64,000 bases of DNA from Bradyrhizobium sp. 170 (GCF_023101085.1 NZ_CP064703.1:6200001-6264000); one strand, 5' to 3'; numbered from the stretch's first letter, positions 1 through 7,854 are shown. Notes: generated from the sequence alone by a model not told the origin. Program-made: numbers and translations.

Positions 1-170
1 ACTTGTCGCAGCAGCACCTTGCGGATCACATGCGTCGCCTTGACGTGCTCGGTGAAAATCGCGGCTTCGCCGGTGGCGCCGGCCGGCAATGCGCGCGCGA
101 ACCCGGCGTCATCCAGCTTGATCCGCACGACGAACGGAAGCGACTGAATGATAGCGCGCGTCATTCTGCG
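1..170 (-). pseudogene. C-terminal fragment of an HlyD-type membrane fusion protein
   Basis: The minus-strand frame entering from the left edge reads [16 protein letters not shown], then an LPAGATGEAAIF stretch and HVIRKVLLRQ. This resembles the last beta-barrel strand region of HlyD/EmrA-type membrane fusion proteins, the periplasmic adaptors of efflux or secretion systems. No upstream part exists: around 165-175 the frame runs into the 5' end of a sulfatase gene in a different frame, so the N-terminal membrane anchor and coiled coil are missing. The true C-terminus lies beyond the window edge. The family call is by recollection of the motif and is moderate. I infer a deletion that fused two neighbouring genes. 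Confidence 0.5.
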
Positions 171-174
171 CAAT

Positions 175-303
175 TTCTTTCGCGATACGATCGATGTTCG
201 GCGTCCGGTAACCCATCAATCCGTGCGTGTAGCAACTGAGGTTCGATTGACCGATATCATCGCCCCAGATGACGAGAATGTTTGGCTTGCTGGTCTTTGC
301 CAT
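175..303 (-). pseudogene. Truncated N-terminus of a second sulfatase
   Basis: Starting at the ATG at 303, about 43 codons ([18 protein letters not shown]..., ending [13 protein letters not shown]) match the start of the intact sulfatase at 374-1885 closely (MAKPGKPNILFIMADDIG...). Homology stops at RIAKE, and the frame ends soon after at a stop near 109. The active-site Cys-x-x-x-Arg motif, which lies about 13 residues further on in the intact paralogue, is absent, so the product cannot be an enzyme. A GGGAG ribosome binding site is retained. It is the remnant of a tandem sulfatase whose 3' part was deleted together with the 5' part of the downstream HlyD-like gene. Confidence 0.75.
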
Positions 304-373
304 ACCGATTACTCCCACTTTTTACTCCCACTTTTGGTTTTCTTGTGCACTTCCTTCGCGGACCTGAGCGCGC

Positions 374-1885
374 TCAGCTTCTCGGCATCAGCTTTTCGAC
401 GATCTGGTCGACGGTGAAGCTTGCCGCCTTCTGACGCGGCGGGAACTCCTTGAAGCTTTCGAGCCACTCGTGGACGATCGCCTGCGCCGCATACTGATAC
501 GGCACGTGCTCGATGAACCAGTCGTCGTATTTGGAGCTATCCTCTCCGGCCTCGAACGGATCCGAGCGAAGGTCGAACATCTTGGGAATCCGCATCTGCT
601 TCAACGGCTCGCGCCAGACGTTCAGTCCGGTGGCAAGCTGCTCCGCGAACACGATCTTGTACTGGTCGACACGCAGCGCCATCAGGTCGCCGTCGTCGCT
701 CCAGTAGAGGAAGCCCCTGCGCGGCGATTCCTTTTCCTTCCCCGAGAGGAACGGCAGAAGGTTGTAGCCGTCGAGGTGGACCTTGAAGGTCGTGTCGCCG
801 GCTCTGTATCCCTTCTTCACCTTCGCAACGAGGTCCGGCTCACCCGCCGCCGCCGCGAATGTCGGGATGAAATCCTGCAGCGAGCAGATGTCGTTGATGA
901 CCCGGCCTGGCTCGATGACGCCGGGCCAGCGCATGACGCAAGGCACGCGCCAGCCGCCTTCCCAGTTGGTGTCCTTCTCGCCGCGGAACGGCGTCGCGCC
1001 GCCATCCGGCCAGAGGCATTCCTCAGCGCCGTTGTCGGTGGTGAAGACCACGATAGTGTTGTCGGCGACGCCGAGATCGTCGAGCTTCCTGAGAAGCTCG
1101 CCAACCAGGCCGTCAAGCTCCACCATGCCGTCGGGGTAGAGGCCGTGGCCGGTTTTGCCGACGGAAGACGGTTTCAGGTGCGTGAACACATGCATCCGCG
1201 TCGGGTTGAAATAGCAGAACCAGGGCCCTCCCTCCCTGGTCTTGCGCTCCATGAAGTCGAGCGCGGCGGCCAGGAACTCCTCATCTACCGTTTCCATCCG
1301 TTTGCGGGTCAGTGGGCCGGTGTTCTCGATGATCTGCTTTCCGATCTTGCCGAACACCGGATCGGCTGTAGCGTCTTCCCTGGCGATAGCCTTGCACTTC
1401 AGCACGCCGCGCGGTCCGAACTTCTTCTTGAAATTCGGGTCCTTCGGGTAATCCGTGTACTCCGGCTCCTCCTCGGCGTTGAGGTGGTAGAGGTTGCCGA
1501 AGAACTCGTCGAAGCCATGTACGGTGGGAAGGTGTTCGTTACGGTCGCCGAGGTGGTTCTTGCCGAACTGGCCGGTGGTGTAGCCGAGATTTTTGAGGAA
1601 CTGCGCGATGGATGGGTCCTCAGCCTTGAGGCCGAGCGTGGCGCCAGGCATGCCGACCTTGGTCAGGCCGGTCCGGATCGGCGTCTGCCCGGTGATGAAG
1701 GCGGCGCGCCCCGCGGTGCAGCTCTGCTGTCCGTAGAAGTCGGTAAACATCGCGCCCTCTTTCGCGATGCGATCGAGGTTGGGCGTCCGATAGCCCATGA
1801 TGCCGTGATTGTAGCAACTGAGATTGAACCAGCCGATATCGTCGGCCATGATGAAAAGTATGTTTGGCTTTCCCGGCTTCGCCAT
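374..1885 (-). CDS. Arylsulfatase (Cys-type, type I sulfatase)
   Basis: A 503-residue alkaline-phosphatase-superfamily sulfatase, expected to hydrolyse sulfate esters. The metal-binding Asp pair (D15-D16, in MADDIGW) and the nucleophile motif C56-T-A-G-R (Cys-x-Ala-x-Arg) are visible. The Cys must be converted to formylglycine, and the matching maturase gene lies upstream at 2922-3908. A second metal cluster, TTDNGAEE, sits mid-protein. A strong ribosome binding site (GGGAGGTGAG) precedes the ATG at 1885. I see no obvious signal peptide, so the enzyme may be cytoplasmic. It is the last intact gene of a minus-strand group with the maturase and two membrane proteins. Substrate is unknown. Confidence 0.9.
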   Translation of the reverse strand: MAKPGKPNILFIMADDIGWFNLSCYNHGIMGYRTPNLDRIAKEGAMFTDFYGQQSCTAGRAAFITGQTPIRTGLTKVGMPGATLGLKAEDPSIAQFLKNLGYTTGQFGKNHLGDRNEHLPTVHGFDEFFGNLYHLNAEEEPEYTDYPKDPNFKKKFGPRGVLKCKAIAREDATADPVFGKIGKQIIENTGPLTRKRMETVDEEFLAAALDFMERKTREGGPWFCYFNPTRMHVFTHLKPSSVGKTGHGLYPDGMVELDGLVGELLRKLDDLGVADNTIVVFTTDNGAEECLWPDGGATPFRGEKDTNWEGGWRVPCVMRWPGVIEPGRVINDICSLQDFIPTFAAAAGEPDLVAKVKKGYRAGDTTFKVHLDGYNLLPFLSGKEKESPRRGFLYWSDDGDLMALRVDQYKIVFAEQLATGLNVWREPLKQMRIPKMFDLRSDPFEAGEDSSKYDDWFIEHVPYQYAAQAIVHEWLESFKEFPPRQKAASFTVDQIVEKLMPRS

Positions 1886-1937
1886 TTCTCACCTCCCTTC
1901 ATCCAATAGTTGTTCTTCTGCCTTTGTCGTTGTCTCC

Positions 1938-2396
1938 TCACCCGAACGGGCCAACCTGAAACACCATGCTGACGATGGCAGCGATGCCGATGAACAGCAG
2001 AATTGCAGCGGTGATCAGCGTCAGCGAAACCGGAAAGCTGCTCTGGGCATGGATCAGCCCGGCCTCGGTCATGGCCTTTCGCTCCTCGCGAAGGTGACCC
2101 ATGAACTGCAGGTGGTAGGCGATGCCGCCGATCAGCATCAGAATGCCCAGCACGACGAGCGCCATGCCGAAATTGCGGGCCGAAGCCGCATGCGAAATGA
2201 CGGCTTGGTCGCGCAGCTTCTCGAATACCTGGAAGATCGTGAAGCCGAACGAGATCAGCGACAGCGACGTCCGGATCACCGACATCAGCGTGCGGTCAGC
2301 GCTCATGCGCGTACGCTGGAACGACATGCCGGTGCGGCGCGAGGATAGCTCGACCGAGACCTGGTCAGGATTTGACTTGGAGGTGGCGCTTTCCAT
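1938..2396 (-). CDS. DUF202 family membrane protein
   Basis: 152 residues starting at ATG 2396, which has AGAGG about ten bases upstream; an in-frame start at 2423 is less well placed. The RTGMSFQRTRMSADRTLMSVIRTSLSLISFG region, followed by hydrophobic segments at roughly residues 43-60, 80-100 and 125-150, is the pattern of DUF202/YidH-like inner-membrane proteins. Function of the family is unknown. It lies between the maturase/membrane gene pair and the sulfatase on the same strand, with a gap of about 50 bases to each neighbour, so it is probably co-transcribed with them. Confidence 0.8.
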   Translation of the reverse strand: MESATSKSNPDQVSVELSSRRTGMSFQRTRMSADRTLMSVIRTSLSLISFGFTIFQVFEKLRDQAVISHAASARNFGMALVVLGILMLIGGIAYHLQFMGHLREERKAMTEAGLIHAQSSFPVSLTLITAAILLFIGIAAIVSMVFQVGPFG

Positions 2397-2451
2397 GAAC
2401 TGAACGCCTCTGAACTGCATCAACGCGCCATTGTCTTTCCACAGCGAACCA

Positions 2452-2925
2452 CTAGGTTACGGCCTGTTCGACGAACCATCGAAAGATGAAATAGGGAATG
2501 ACAGCGAGCAGGAGCGCCATCATCAGCGCTTCGCCGGGATAGAAGCGATCAAGCACCTTGAACTGGTAGATCACATCCATGCTGAGACCGAGCAGTACGA
2601 CGCGCGCGGTGGAAATCAGTCCCTCGCGCAGCCTGCCTTTCGGGGCATCCGGACTCCACAACGCGGACCAAAAGAACGCTTTGTGGCCCTGTCGCGCATC
2701 CCTGATCCCGTCAGCAAGCGCGGCGAGTGCAGCCATCGCTGGCTGCAGATAGAAACGGAACGTCATCGGCCCGTGAATGCGGTCGTAGATATCTGCCCAG
2801 AAGCGGCGATGAACTTCCGTCGACCAGCCGTACCAGTAGACACCGAGTGTTAGCAGGATAATGGTCAGCACAACGACAAGCCATGTCATGGCACGCGCCA
2901 TCGTCGATGGCGCAAGCTCGCTCAC
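2452..2925 (-). CDS. Hypothetical membrane protein coupled to the sulfatase maturase
   Basis: I chose GTG at 2925, which overlaps the maturase stop codon as GTGA. This gives 157 residues; ATG at 2901 is an alternative. The first true hydrophobic segment (MTWLVVVLTIILLTLGVYWYGW) lies near residues 13-34, followed by a soluble stretch with an HGPMTFRFYLQP motif and two C-terminal hydrophobic segments. I do not recognise a named family. The stop-start overlap implies translational coupling to the formylglycine-generating enzyme, so it probably serves the sulfatase system, perhaps in the membrane. That role is inference. Confidence 0.65.
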   Translation of the reverse strand: MSELAPSTMARAMTWLVVVLTIILLTLGVYWYGWSTEVHRRFWADIYDRIHGPMTFRFYLQPAMAALAALADGIRDARQGHKAFFWSALWSPDAPKGRLREGLISTARVVLLGLSMDVIYQFKVLDRFYPGEALMMALLLAVIPYFIFRWFVEQAVT

Positions 2926-3908
2926 GGCGCCGCCTCCCCACGCATCACGCAGCGGAACCCGAGGTGACTGGTCGAGGTATCGATTGCCTCTGCATGACGC
3001 GCCGCGGGGCGATAGCGGCGGCAGTAATTCGGCGCGCACAGATGCGAGCCGCCCTTGATCACCTTGCGCGGGATCCTGATGTTGGGCTGGCGCGGGTCGT
3101 AGCTGCCCTCCTCGCGCCCACCACGCGGGTTCTCCGGAATGCAGCACGCCTTCGGCGCGTCGGCCTCATGCTTCGGAGCATACCAGTCGGCCGTCCATTC
3201 CCAGACATTGCCGATCATGTCGTGAAGGCCATATCCGTTGGGCGGGAATGCCGCTACCGGCGAGGTCCGCTCGTAGCCGTCCTGGTGCAGATTGTGCAGC
3301 GGGAATTCGCCCTGCCAGATGTTGGCCATATGCGCACCACCGGGCGTCAGTTCGTCGCCCCAGGCGAATTCAGCGCCATCAAGCGCGCCGCGCGCGGCGA
3401 ACTCCCATTCCGCCTCGGTCGGCAGGTCCTTGCCTGCCCATCGCGCATAGGCAAGCGCGTCCGCGTGACACACGTGCACCACGGGGTGATCGTTCAGGAC
3501 GTTGATGTTGCTCTTGGGCCCATAGGGATGCCGCCAGTTGGCGCCCTTCATGAAGGTCCACCACTGGCTCCAGTCGCGCAAATCGTAGGTCGAGTGCGGT
3601 CGTTCGAACACCAGCGAGCCCGCGTAGAGCATGTGCCGCAACGCGCCGGGGTAATCCCTGGGATCGGGCGGGATTTCGGCATTGGTCTTGTGACCTGTCG
3701 CGATCACGAAGCGCGCGAACTGGCGGTTGGTCACCGGCGTGCGGTCGATCCAGAAGCCATCCACCGTCGCGAGGTGGGCCGGCGCTTCTTCGGGATAATG
3801 CTTGTCGGAGCCCATGCGGAATGTGCCGCCGGGAATCCGGATCATGTCGACGGTCCCGTTATCCTCCGATTGCTCTTCGCTCGGCCTTTCGGCTTGCAGC
3901 AACGTCAT
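2922..3908 (-). CDS. Formylglycine-generating enzyme (sulfatase maturase)
   Basis: 328 residues with the FGE-sulfatase fold: IPGGTFRMGSD near residue 26, DLPTEAEWEFAARG near 161, GNVWEWTADWY near 233 and the C-terminal KGGSHLC-APNYCRRYR. The copper-binding cysteine pair of aerobic FGEs is present as C291 and C296, so this is a catalytic FGE rather than one of the many Cys-less FGE-like proteins. It oxidises the CxPxR/CxAxR cysteine of sulfatases to formylglycine using oxygen. The evident clients are the sulfatase at 374-1885 and the CGPSR enzyme at 12508-14160. GGAG lies upstream of the ATG. No signal peptide is visible. Confidence 0.92.
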   Translation of the reverse strand: MTLLQAERPSEEQSEDNGTVDMIRIPGGTFRMGSDKHYPEEAPAHLATVDGFWIDRTPVTNRQFARFVIATGHKTNAEIPPDPRDYPGALRHMLYAGSLVFERPHSTYDLRDWSQWWTFMKGANWRHPYGPKSNINVLNDHPVVHVCHADALAYARWAGKDLPTEAEWEFAARGALDGAEFAWGDELTPGGAHMANIWQGEFPLHNLHQDGYERTSPVAAFPPNGYGLHDMIGNVWEWTADWYAPKHEADAPKACCIPENPRGGREEGSYDPRQPNIRIPRKVIKGGSHLCAPNYCRRYRPAARHAEAIDTSTSHLGFRCVMRGEAAP

Positions 3909-4481
3909 GGCACAGACTCCAGACGCGCACGGCCAAGGACGGCTGTCCTAAAGACCCTGCGTTCGATTCGGATCGGTGTAACGCCAGCAGCCAGGCCGCC
4001 GCTATCTCTGCCGGCATGGTCGCGAGCGCCGTAGCCGTCGCGGCGGCCAGCACAACTTGTTGTTCTTTGTCATTGCGCCCACTCCCGGTATGACCGAATC
4101 ATCGCATCGGAGTGCGCAGACCTCCCCATCGCGTGTGTCCGACTCGATCGGACATTCACGCGCGACCTGTTGACGATTCAGCGATGTTAGGACAACTCGA
4201 CGTTGTTGTGATGTGCAGTTTGTGCCAATCAGCACCCGCGCAATTCCAGGCTTAATGCGGCACTTCGCTAATCGATCAATCGATATCCACTGACCGAACG
4301 ACCATAGCGTCTGTCCGAAAATTTGAACCAATTGATTCTCATCGGCTCCGCAAGCCGCGCCAGGATTCTCTGCAACAGAAGAGCATCGGTTGCAGTGGAA
4401 CCGTAAAACTCATTGTGGTCGCGCTAGAGTTGTGTCTAGATCGATTCGGGGACGGGGCATCGCTTCCTTAGGGGGTGGCCG
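3909..4481. other. Divergent intergenic region
   Basis: About 570 bases between the maturase (minus) and a truncated plus-strand gene. ORFs on the minus strand here (4002-4331 and 3859-4053) lack a convincing ribosome binding site or protein-like composition, although the stretch near 4020-4050 could be the debris of a small secreted protein. Promoters of both directions should lie here. I see no clear operator. Confidence 0.4.
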
Positions 4482-4727
4482 ATGCGCGTCGGTTTGTGCG
4501 TGGCGCTGCTCGCAGTCGCAATTCTCTACTCGCTGGGCACGCGAGCGGAAGCAGCCGAGGCTGCGACCGGCGTTTATCTTCTGGGTTCGCGAACCGTCGG
4601 AGCCGGCATTGCGCCGCCGGCGAGCGTCTACTTCCAGGATAACACCTACTTCTACAGCGGCAAGATCGGCGGCGGCAATACCAGCAGCCAGATTGCTGCA
4701 GTGAAGCCGATCAAAACAAAATTCTAA
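4482..4727 (+). pseudogene. Truncated MetA-pathway-like (phenol degradation) outer-membrane protein
   Basis: An 81-residue ORF with a signal peptide (MRVGLCVALLAVAILYSLG..., cleavage after AEA) followed by ATGVYLLGSRTVGAGIAPP and VYFQDNTYFYSGKIGGG. This is the N-terminus of the transporter-like proteins annotated as 'MetA-pathway of phenol degradation' (Phenol_MetA_deg), normally near 300 residues. After GKIGGG the sequence loses resemblance and stops within about 16 codons, so more than two thirds of the barrel is missing. GGGGGTGG before the ATG may serve as ribosome binding site. I call it a remnant; a real short secreted protein is possible but less likely. Confidence 0.55.
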
Positions 4728-4745
4728 CAACACGGAGGCCGCGCC

Positions 4746-5756
4746 ATGCGCCGGCCGATCTTGGTGAATAGCTGCAGCCTGGACAGCTTCGAAGGCCTTC
4801 ACCATGCAATTCAGGGATCCCATGTCGAGGTGATGCAACTCGGCCGCGGAAAGTTCCGGGGCTCATTGAGCCATGTCGGCATCGGAGATTTTTCGCTCAG
4901 CATCGGCTCGTTTTCCGTCGGCGTTCGCACCCAGCGCGTACCAACCGATGACAAGCTCGTTGTCGGAATGCTGCTCAACGCAGAAGACCGCGTCACCCAC
5001 TGGTCTTTTGATATGCGTCCAGCGGACGTGCTGATAATGCCGCCCAGTACCGAGCATGACGGAATTTTCCGTGGTGCCTCGGCCTATGCCGCGATCCGCC
5101 TCGACCTCGCCGAGGTCACGTCTCTGTTCAAAGGCGAACCCAGGTTGAGCGATCCGGCCGCATGGCTCACCAAAAACCATTATCGGGCGGACACGTCGAT
5201 CAGCGTCGCCGCGACACGCCGGCTGCCTCTGATCATTTCCCGCCTGGCACAGCACCAGGGTGCTTTATCCGACGCGGCCGCCGATTTCTGGAAACGGTCC
5301 ATCGTGGACGCCGTGACCGGAACGATCATGCATGCGCTACCTCCGGACTCCAGGGGGCCTTTGCCCTCCGCGACGCAGTTGGTGGGAAAAGTCGATGACT
5401 ACCTCGAAACGACCGGCCTCAGACCAGTGCACATTTCCGAGATCTGCGCGCACCTCAACGTCACGCGACGGACGCTGCATCGCGCATTCTTCGACGTTCT
5501 CGGGTTGGGGCCGATAACGTTCCTGCGTCACAAACGGCTTTGCGCCATCCATTCTGTTCTGAGGGAGAGCAACCCCGGGTCGGTCACAGTTTCGGAAGTT
5601 GCGATTCAACACGGCTTCATCGAGCTTGGACGCTTCTCGCATTACTATCATTCGCTATTCGAGGAGCATCCATCGGAAACACTTGGCCGCCGCGGCGCGC
5701 AAGCCAATCGGGAAAGTAAGCCGAGTGGTCGCGCCCTTCGTTTCGCTTCGTTGTAG
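4746..5756 (+). CDS. AraC family transcriptional regulator
   Basis: 336 residues. The C-terminal third (from about residue 215) carries two helix-turn-helix motifs: HISEICAHLNVTRRTLHRAF and VTVSEVAIQHGFIELGRFSHYY, followed by the family FxxHPSETL signature. The N-terminal 200 residues form a cupin-like sensor region (for example DVLIMPPSTEHDGIF near 97). GGAGG precedes the ATG. The gene follows the truncated barrel gene at 4482-4727 by 18 bases and may once have regulated it or the sulfatase group. The inducer is unknown. Confidence 0.85.
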   Translation: MRRPILVNSCSLDSFEGLHHAIQGSHVEVMQLGRGKFRGSLSHVGIGDFSLSIGSFSVGVRTQRVPTDDKLVVGMLLNAEDRVTHWSFDMRPADVLIMPPSTEHDGIFRGASAYAAIRLDLAEVTSLFKGEPRLSDPAAWLTKNHYRADTSISVAATRRLPLIISRLAQHQGALSDAAADFWKRSIVDAVTGTIMHALPPDSRGPLPSATQLVGKVDDYLETTGLRPVHISEICAHLNVTRRTLHRAFFDVLGLGPITFLRHKRLCAIHSVLRESNPGSVTVSEVAIQHGFIELGRFSHYYHSLFEEHPSETLGRRGAQANRESKPSGRALRFASL

Positions 5757-5855
5757 CTGTTCACGCCCTCCAATGTGTCTCTGTCCGCAAGCAAGTGTTC
5801 GATCCGAATGCGAAAAAGCGCATTGCGGCAAGCAGCGGAAGAGGATCCGTGAAGC

Positions 5856-5879
5856 AAAAAGCCCGGCACAAGGCCGGGC
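5856..5879 (-). terminator. Rho-independent terminator of the barrel gene
   Basis: Read on the minus strand, GCCCGGC-CTTGT-GCCGGGC is followed by five T. It lies 24 bases past the stop codon of the outer-membrane protein at 5904-6677. Confidence 0.85.
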
Positions 5880-5903
5880 GTTTCGCAGCCAATAGCGCCT
5901 CGA

Positions 5904-6677
5904 TCAGAACTTGTAGCTCAAACCCGCGCGCAACGTGTGAATCTGGGTATCGCCCCAGCTGAAGCGAACCGGAAATGCGGGGAACACCGCACTATTGAAG
6001 AGCGCGGACGTGCCGTCGAATCTGTAATAAAGATACTCACCACGCAGCAACCAGTTCTGCGACAGCGCCCATTCAGCGCCAGCGCCTGCCACCCAGCCGG
6101 TATTGGTCTCATTCAACGAGACGTTCGCAAGATACGTGAGGCTGTTGTTGTTGAACCGGCCATTATAGTCGATGTCGGCGATCGCCAAGCCACCGGTGGC
6201 ATAGACCATGAAGGACGGCGTCGCCAGCAGCCCGACCCGAGCCCTGAAGCTGGCGAGCCAATTGACGTCACGACCCAAGGTGGTGCTTGCCGGAGGAGCC
6301 GGGGCGCCGCCGAAGAAGTTAACCCCCTGCGTTTGCGACTCGCCAATACTCGTCGACGTCCAATCGGCCTCAATGCCGAGGAGCCACTGTGGCGCGAACT
6401 GCCAGTTGTAGCCCACGTGAACACCGCCGACGAAACCGTCGCCTTTGAGATTACGAGCAACGGGGTCTGCGTTGAAGGCGGCCGGCGACGGGAGCGGATC
6501 CCAGCGCGCATCAGTGTCGCCCCAGCCGTAACCGGCATGCCCGCCGATGTAGAAGCCGGACCAGCTATAAACCGGCGCCGCCATGATTGGCGCCTTTGTC
6601 GGCATCCGCATATCGGCCGCGGAGGCGGCTGCGGTGCCGCCGATGATCATTGCTGCCGCCAAAATCAACTTTCTCAT
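5904..6677 (-). CDS. Outer-membrane beta-barrel protein (Omp25/RopB type)
   Basis: 257 residues from ATG 6677. A signal peptide (MRKLILAAAMIIGGTAAASA, cleavage before ADM) is followed by YSWSGFYIGGHAGYGWGD and repeated amphipathic strands ending THTLRAGLSYKF, with a terminal aromatic residue as in BAM substrates. This is the eight-stranded Omp25/RopB/Omp31-like family, envelope proteins of Rhizobiales that maintain outer-membrane integrity. A 14-base direct repeat (6663-6676 and 6683-6696) spans the start codon. A terminator follows. A second member of the family is at 24236-24955. Confidence 0.88.
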   Translation of the reverse strand: MRKLILAAAMIIGGTAAASAADMRMPTKAPIMAAPVYSWSGFYIGGHAGYGWGDTDARWDPLPSPAAFNADPVARNLKGDGFVGGVHVGYNWQFAPQWLLGIEADWTSTSIGESQTQGVNFFGGAPAPPASTTLGRDVNWLASFRARVGLLATPSFMVYATGGLAIADIDYNGRFNNNSLTYLANVSLNETNTGWVAGAGAEWALSQNWLLRGEYLYYRFDGTSALFNSAVFPAFPVRFSWGDTQIHTLRAGLSYKF

Positions 6678-6964
6678 GTCAGAATCAACTTTCTCAAATC
6701 CAATTTCCGCGGGGATGCGAATTCGATAGGTCAAGCTAGACTGTTCTGACCCACAATCATGTCACCCAAAAACCACATTGGAACTCGAAAGCGCGACATT
6801 CGGATGTGCAAGCTTTGGAGGCGGTCCGCCGCTTGTTCAACGTCGAGCACAACCGCGCCGGCAAAATCCGAACGCGGAATTTCAGAAAACCGTCGGGAAT
6901 GTTTGGTAACGAAAGTAAGCTGTCCGACACCGCTAGCGGCACACGTAACATCTGGAAAAACAGC

Positions 6965-7038
6965 TGGAGCGGGTGAAGGGAATCGAACCCTCGTATTCAG
7001 CTTGGAAGGCTGCTGCTCTACCATTGAGCTACACCCGC
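6965..7038 (-). tRNA. tRNA-Gly (anticodon TCC)
   Basis: Acceptor stem GCGGGTG/CACCCGC, D-loop TAGCTCAATGGTAGAGC, anticodon loop CTTCCAA giving TCC, T-arm GAGGGTTCGATTCCCTT, and an encoded CCA end. It should read GGA and GGG codons. Confidence 0.95.
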
Positions 7039-7191
7039 GCTGGCGTTGAACTAACACGCCATGCGGGCAGCCTCAACCCGCCCCGCCGGCCCTGTCAGAA
7101 CATCCTGCGGGGCGGCCCCATCGTCCGGTCCGGGCCCTTAACAGGGCCTGATTCGGCTCCTATATTGATGTTTCCATCAACCCAACGAAAG

Positions 7192-7229
7192 GAGGTGATC
7201 CAGTGTCTCTTACCAAGCGCTGTCACCTC
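7192..7229 (+). promoter_or_regulatory. Extreme Shine-Dalgarno with a self-complementary lid
   Basis: AAAGGAGGTGATCC (7188-7201) is complementary to the whole 3' tail of 16S rRNA; with the next two bases, AG, the match runs to 16. GAGGTGAT at 7192-7199 can pair with GTCACCTC at 7222-7229 (8 bp, one G-T), which lies inside the following 14-codon ORF, and would hide the ribosome binding site. A competing pairing, GATCCAG with CTGGGATC, is also possible. From memory, the leader just upstream (about 7165-7205) resembles strong ribosomal-protein leaders such as rpsU in this group. That is unchecked. Confidence 0.45.
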
Positions 7230-7247
7230 GCTGGGATCGCCCGCTAG
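7203..7247 (+). CDS. 14-codon leader ORF
   Basis: GTG at 7203, two bases after the ATCC of the extreme ribosome binding site, opens VSLTKRCHLAGIAR and stops at TAG 7245. No known leader peptide was recognised. One Cys and one His codon do not suggest classical amino-acid attenuation. The codons for C-H-L form part of the strand that can pair back onto the Shine-Dalgarno. A strong terminator lies about 65 bases downstream, so this could be a short leader transcript, a small RNA, or the relic of a highly expressed gene whose body was lost. Confidence 0.35.
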   Translation: MSLTKRCHLAGIAR

Positions 7248-7312
7248 GCCTTGAATTTACGGGCCTGGCATCGGGGCGCTCTCAGCCCTGGACCAGCGAG
7301 CACAACAAGTGG

Positions 7313-7345
7313 GGCGCGACGGGAGCCATCCCGCCGCGCCTTTTT
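7313..7345 (+). terminator. Rho-independent terminator after the leader ORF
   Basis: GGCGCG-A-CGGGA, loop GCCA, TCCCG-C-CGCGCC, then TTTTT. An 11-bp stem with one mismatch and a classical T-run on the plus strand. No long plus-strand gene precedes it, so it ends a short transcript starting somewhere after the tRNA-Gly gene. Confidence 0.8.
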
Positions 7346-7465
7346 GCTTGCCCGAAGCTCGTTTGCGCGGATGGCCTGGCCTGCGAATTCGCTTCACAAG
7401 GAAAGGCTCGCGATCGACCCGACGATGGCGCTCGTTGTTTGGCGGATTTGCGCGACGGGGAGCGG

Positions 7466-7663
7466 TCAGAAGCCGCAGAGATTGACCAAGCGCGGGCGCG
7501 GGCCGCGGTCTTCGACGATGCGCTCGCCGCCATTGATGGCCGAACTGCCGTAGTAGCGGTGATGGCCGGTGACGTCGTGCCAATCGCCTGCTTGCGACGA
7601 CGCCGGCTGTGTTGCACGCAATCTGGCGGCATCGCAGATGATGGTGGCTGGCTGGCGTCGCAT
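7466..7663 (-). CDS. Hypothetical 65-residue protein
   Basis: ATG 7663 has AAGGAG seven bases upstream, a much better start context than any competing plus-strand ORF in the region. The product (MRRQPATIICDAARLRATQP..., ending RPRLVNLCGF) has no membrane segment and no recognised family. The middle WHDVTGHHRYYG stretch is His/Tyr-rich. It points away from the YCII gene at 7855. Kept as a possible real small gene on the strength of its ribosome binding site. Confidence 0.4.
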   Translation of the reverse strand: MRRQPATIICDAARLRATQPASSQAGDWHDVTGHHRYYGSSAINGGERIVEDRGPRPRLVNLCGF

Positions 7664-7854
7664 GACCGTCTCCTTGAAGGGTGCGCCTTGGCTGGCGTTC
7701 TGCTCATCAGTCGAGAACTTGTCGCGGCACGTTCAAGGGCAATCCGATATATCGTGTTTCAGGAATGTTTCGCGGGCCGCCGAAACGTCGGGACTGGCCG
7801 CGGCAAGACGTTCTCGGGAGGCCGCCATCCGGCCCGCGCATAAAGGAGAAAGCG

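Noticed and set aside
470..1909. 479-residue plus-strand ORF
   Set aside because: Exact antisense of the sulfatase; GC-rich shadow with Arg/Val/Glu-rich composition and no family features.
2883..4034. 383-residue plus-strand ORF
   Set aside because: Antisense of the formylglycine-generating enzyme, which carries clear catalytic motifs.
4002..4331. 109-residue minus-strand ORF in the divergent gap
   Set aside because: Cys/Arg-rich random-looking composition, no ribosome binding site.
7188..7203. Match to the reverse complement of the 16S rRNA 3' end
   Set aside because: Only 16 bases match and the sequence diverges at once; it is a Shine-Dalgarno, not an rRNA fragment.
7439..7843. 134-residue plus-strand ORF
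   Set aside because: No ribosome binding site and no recognisable features; the minus-strand ORF at 7466-7663 has a much better start.
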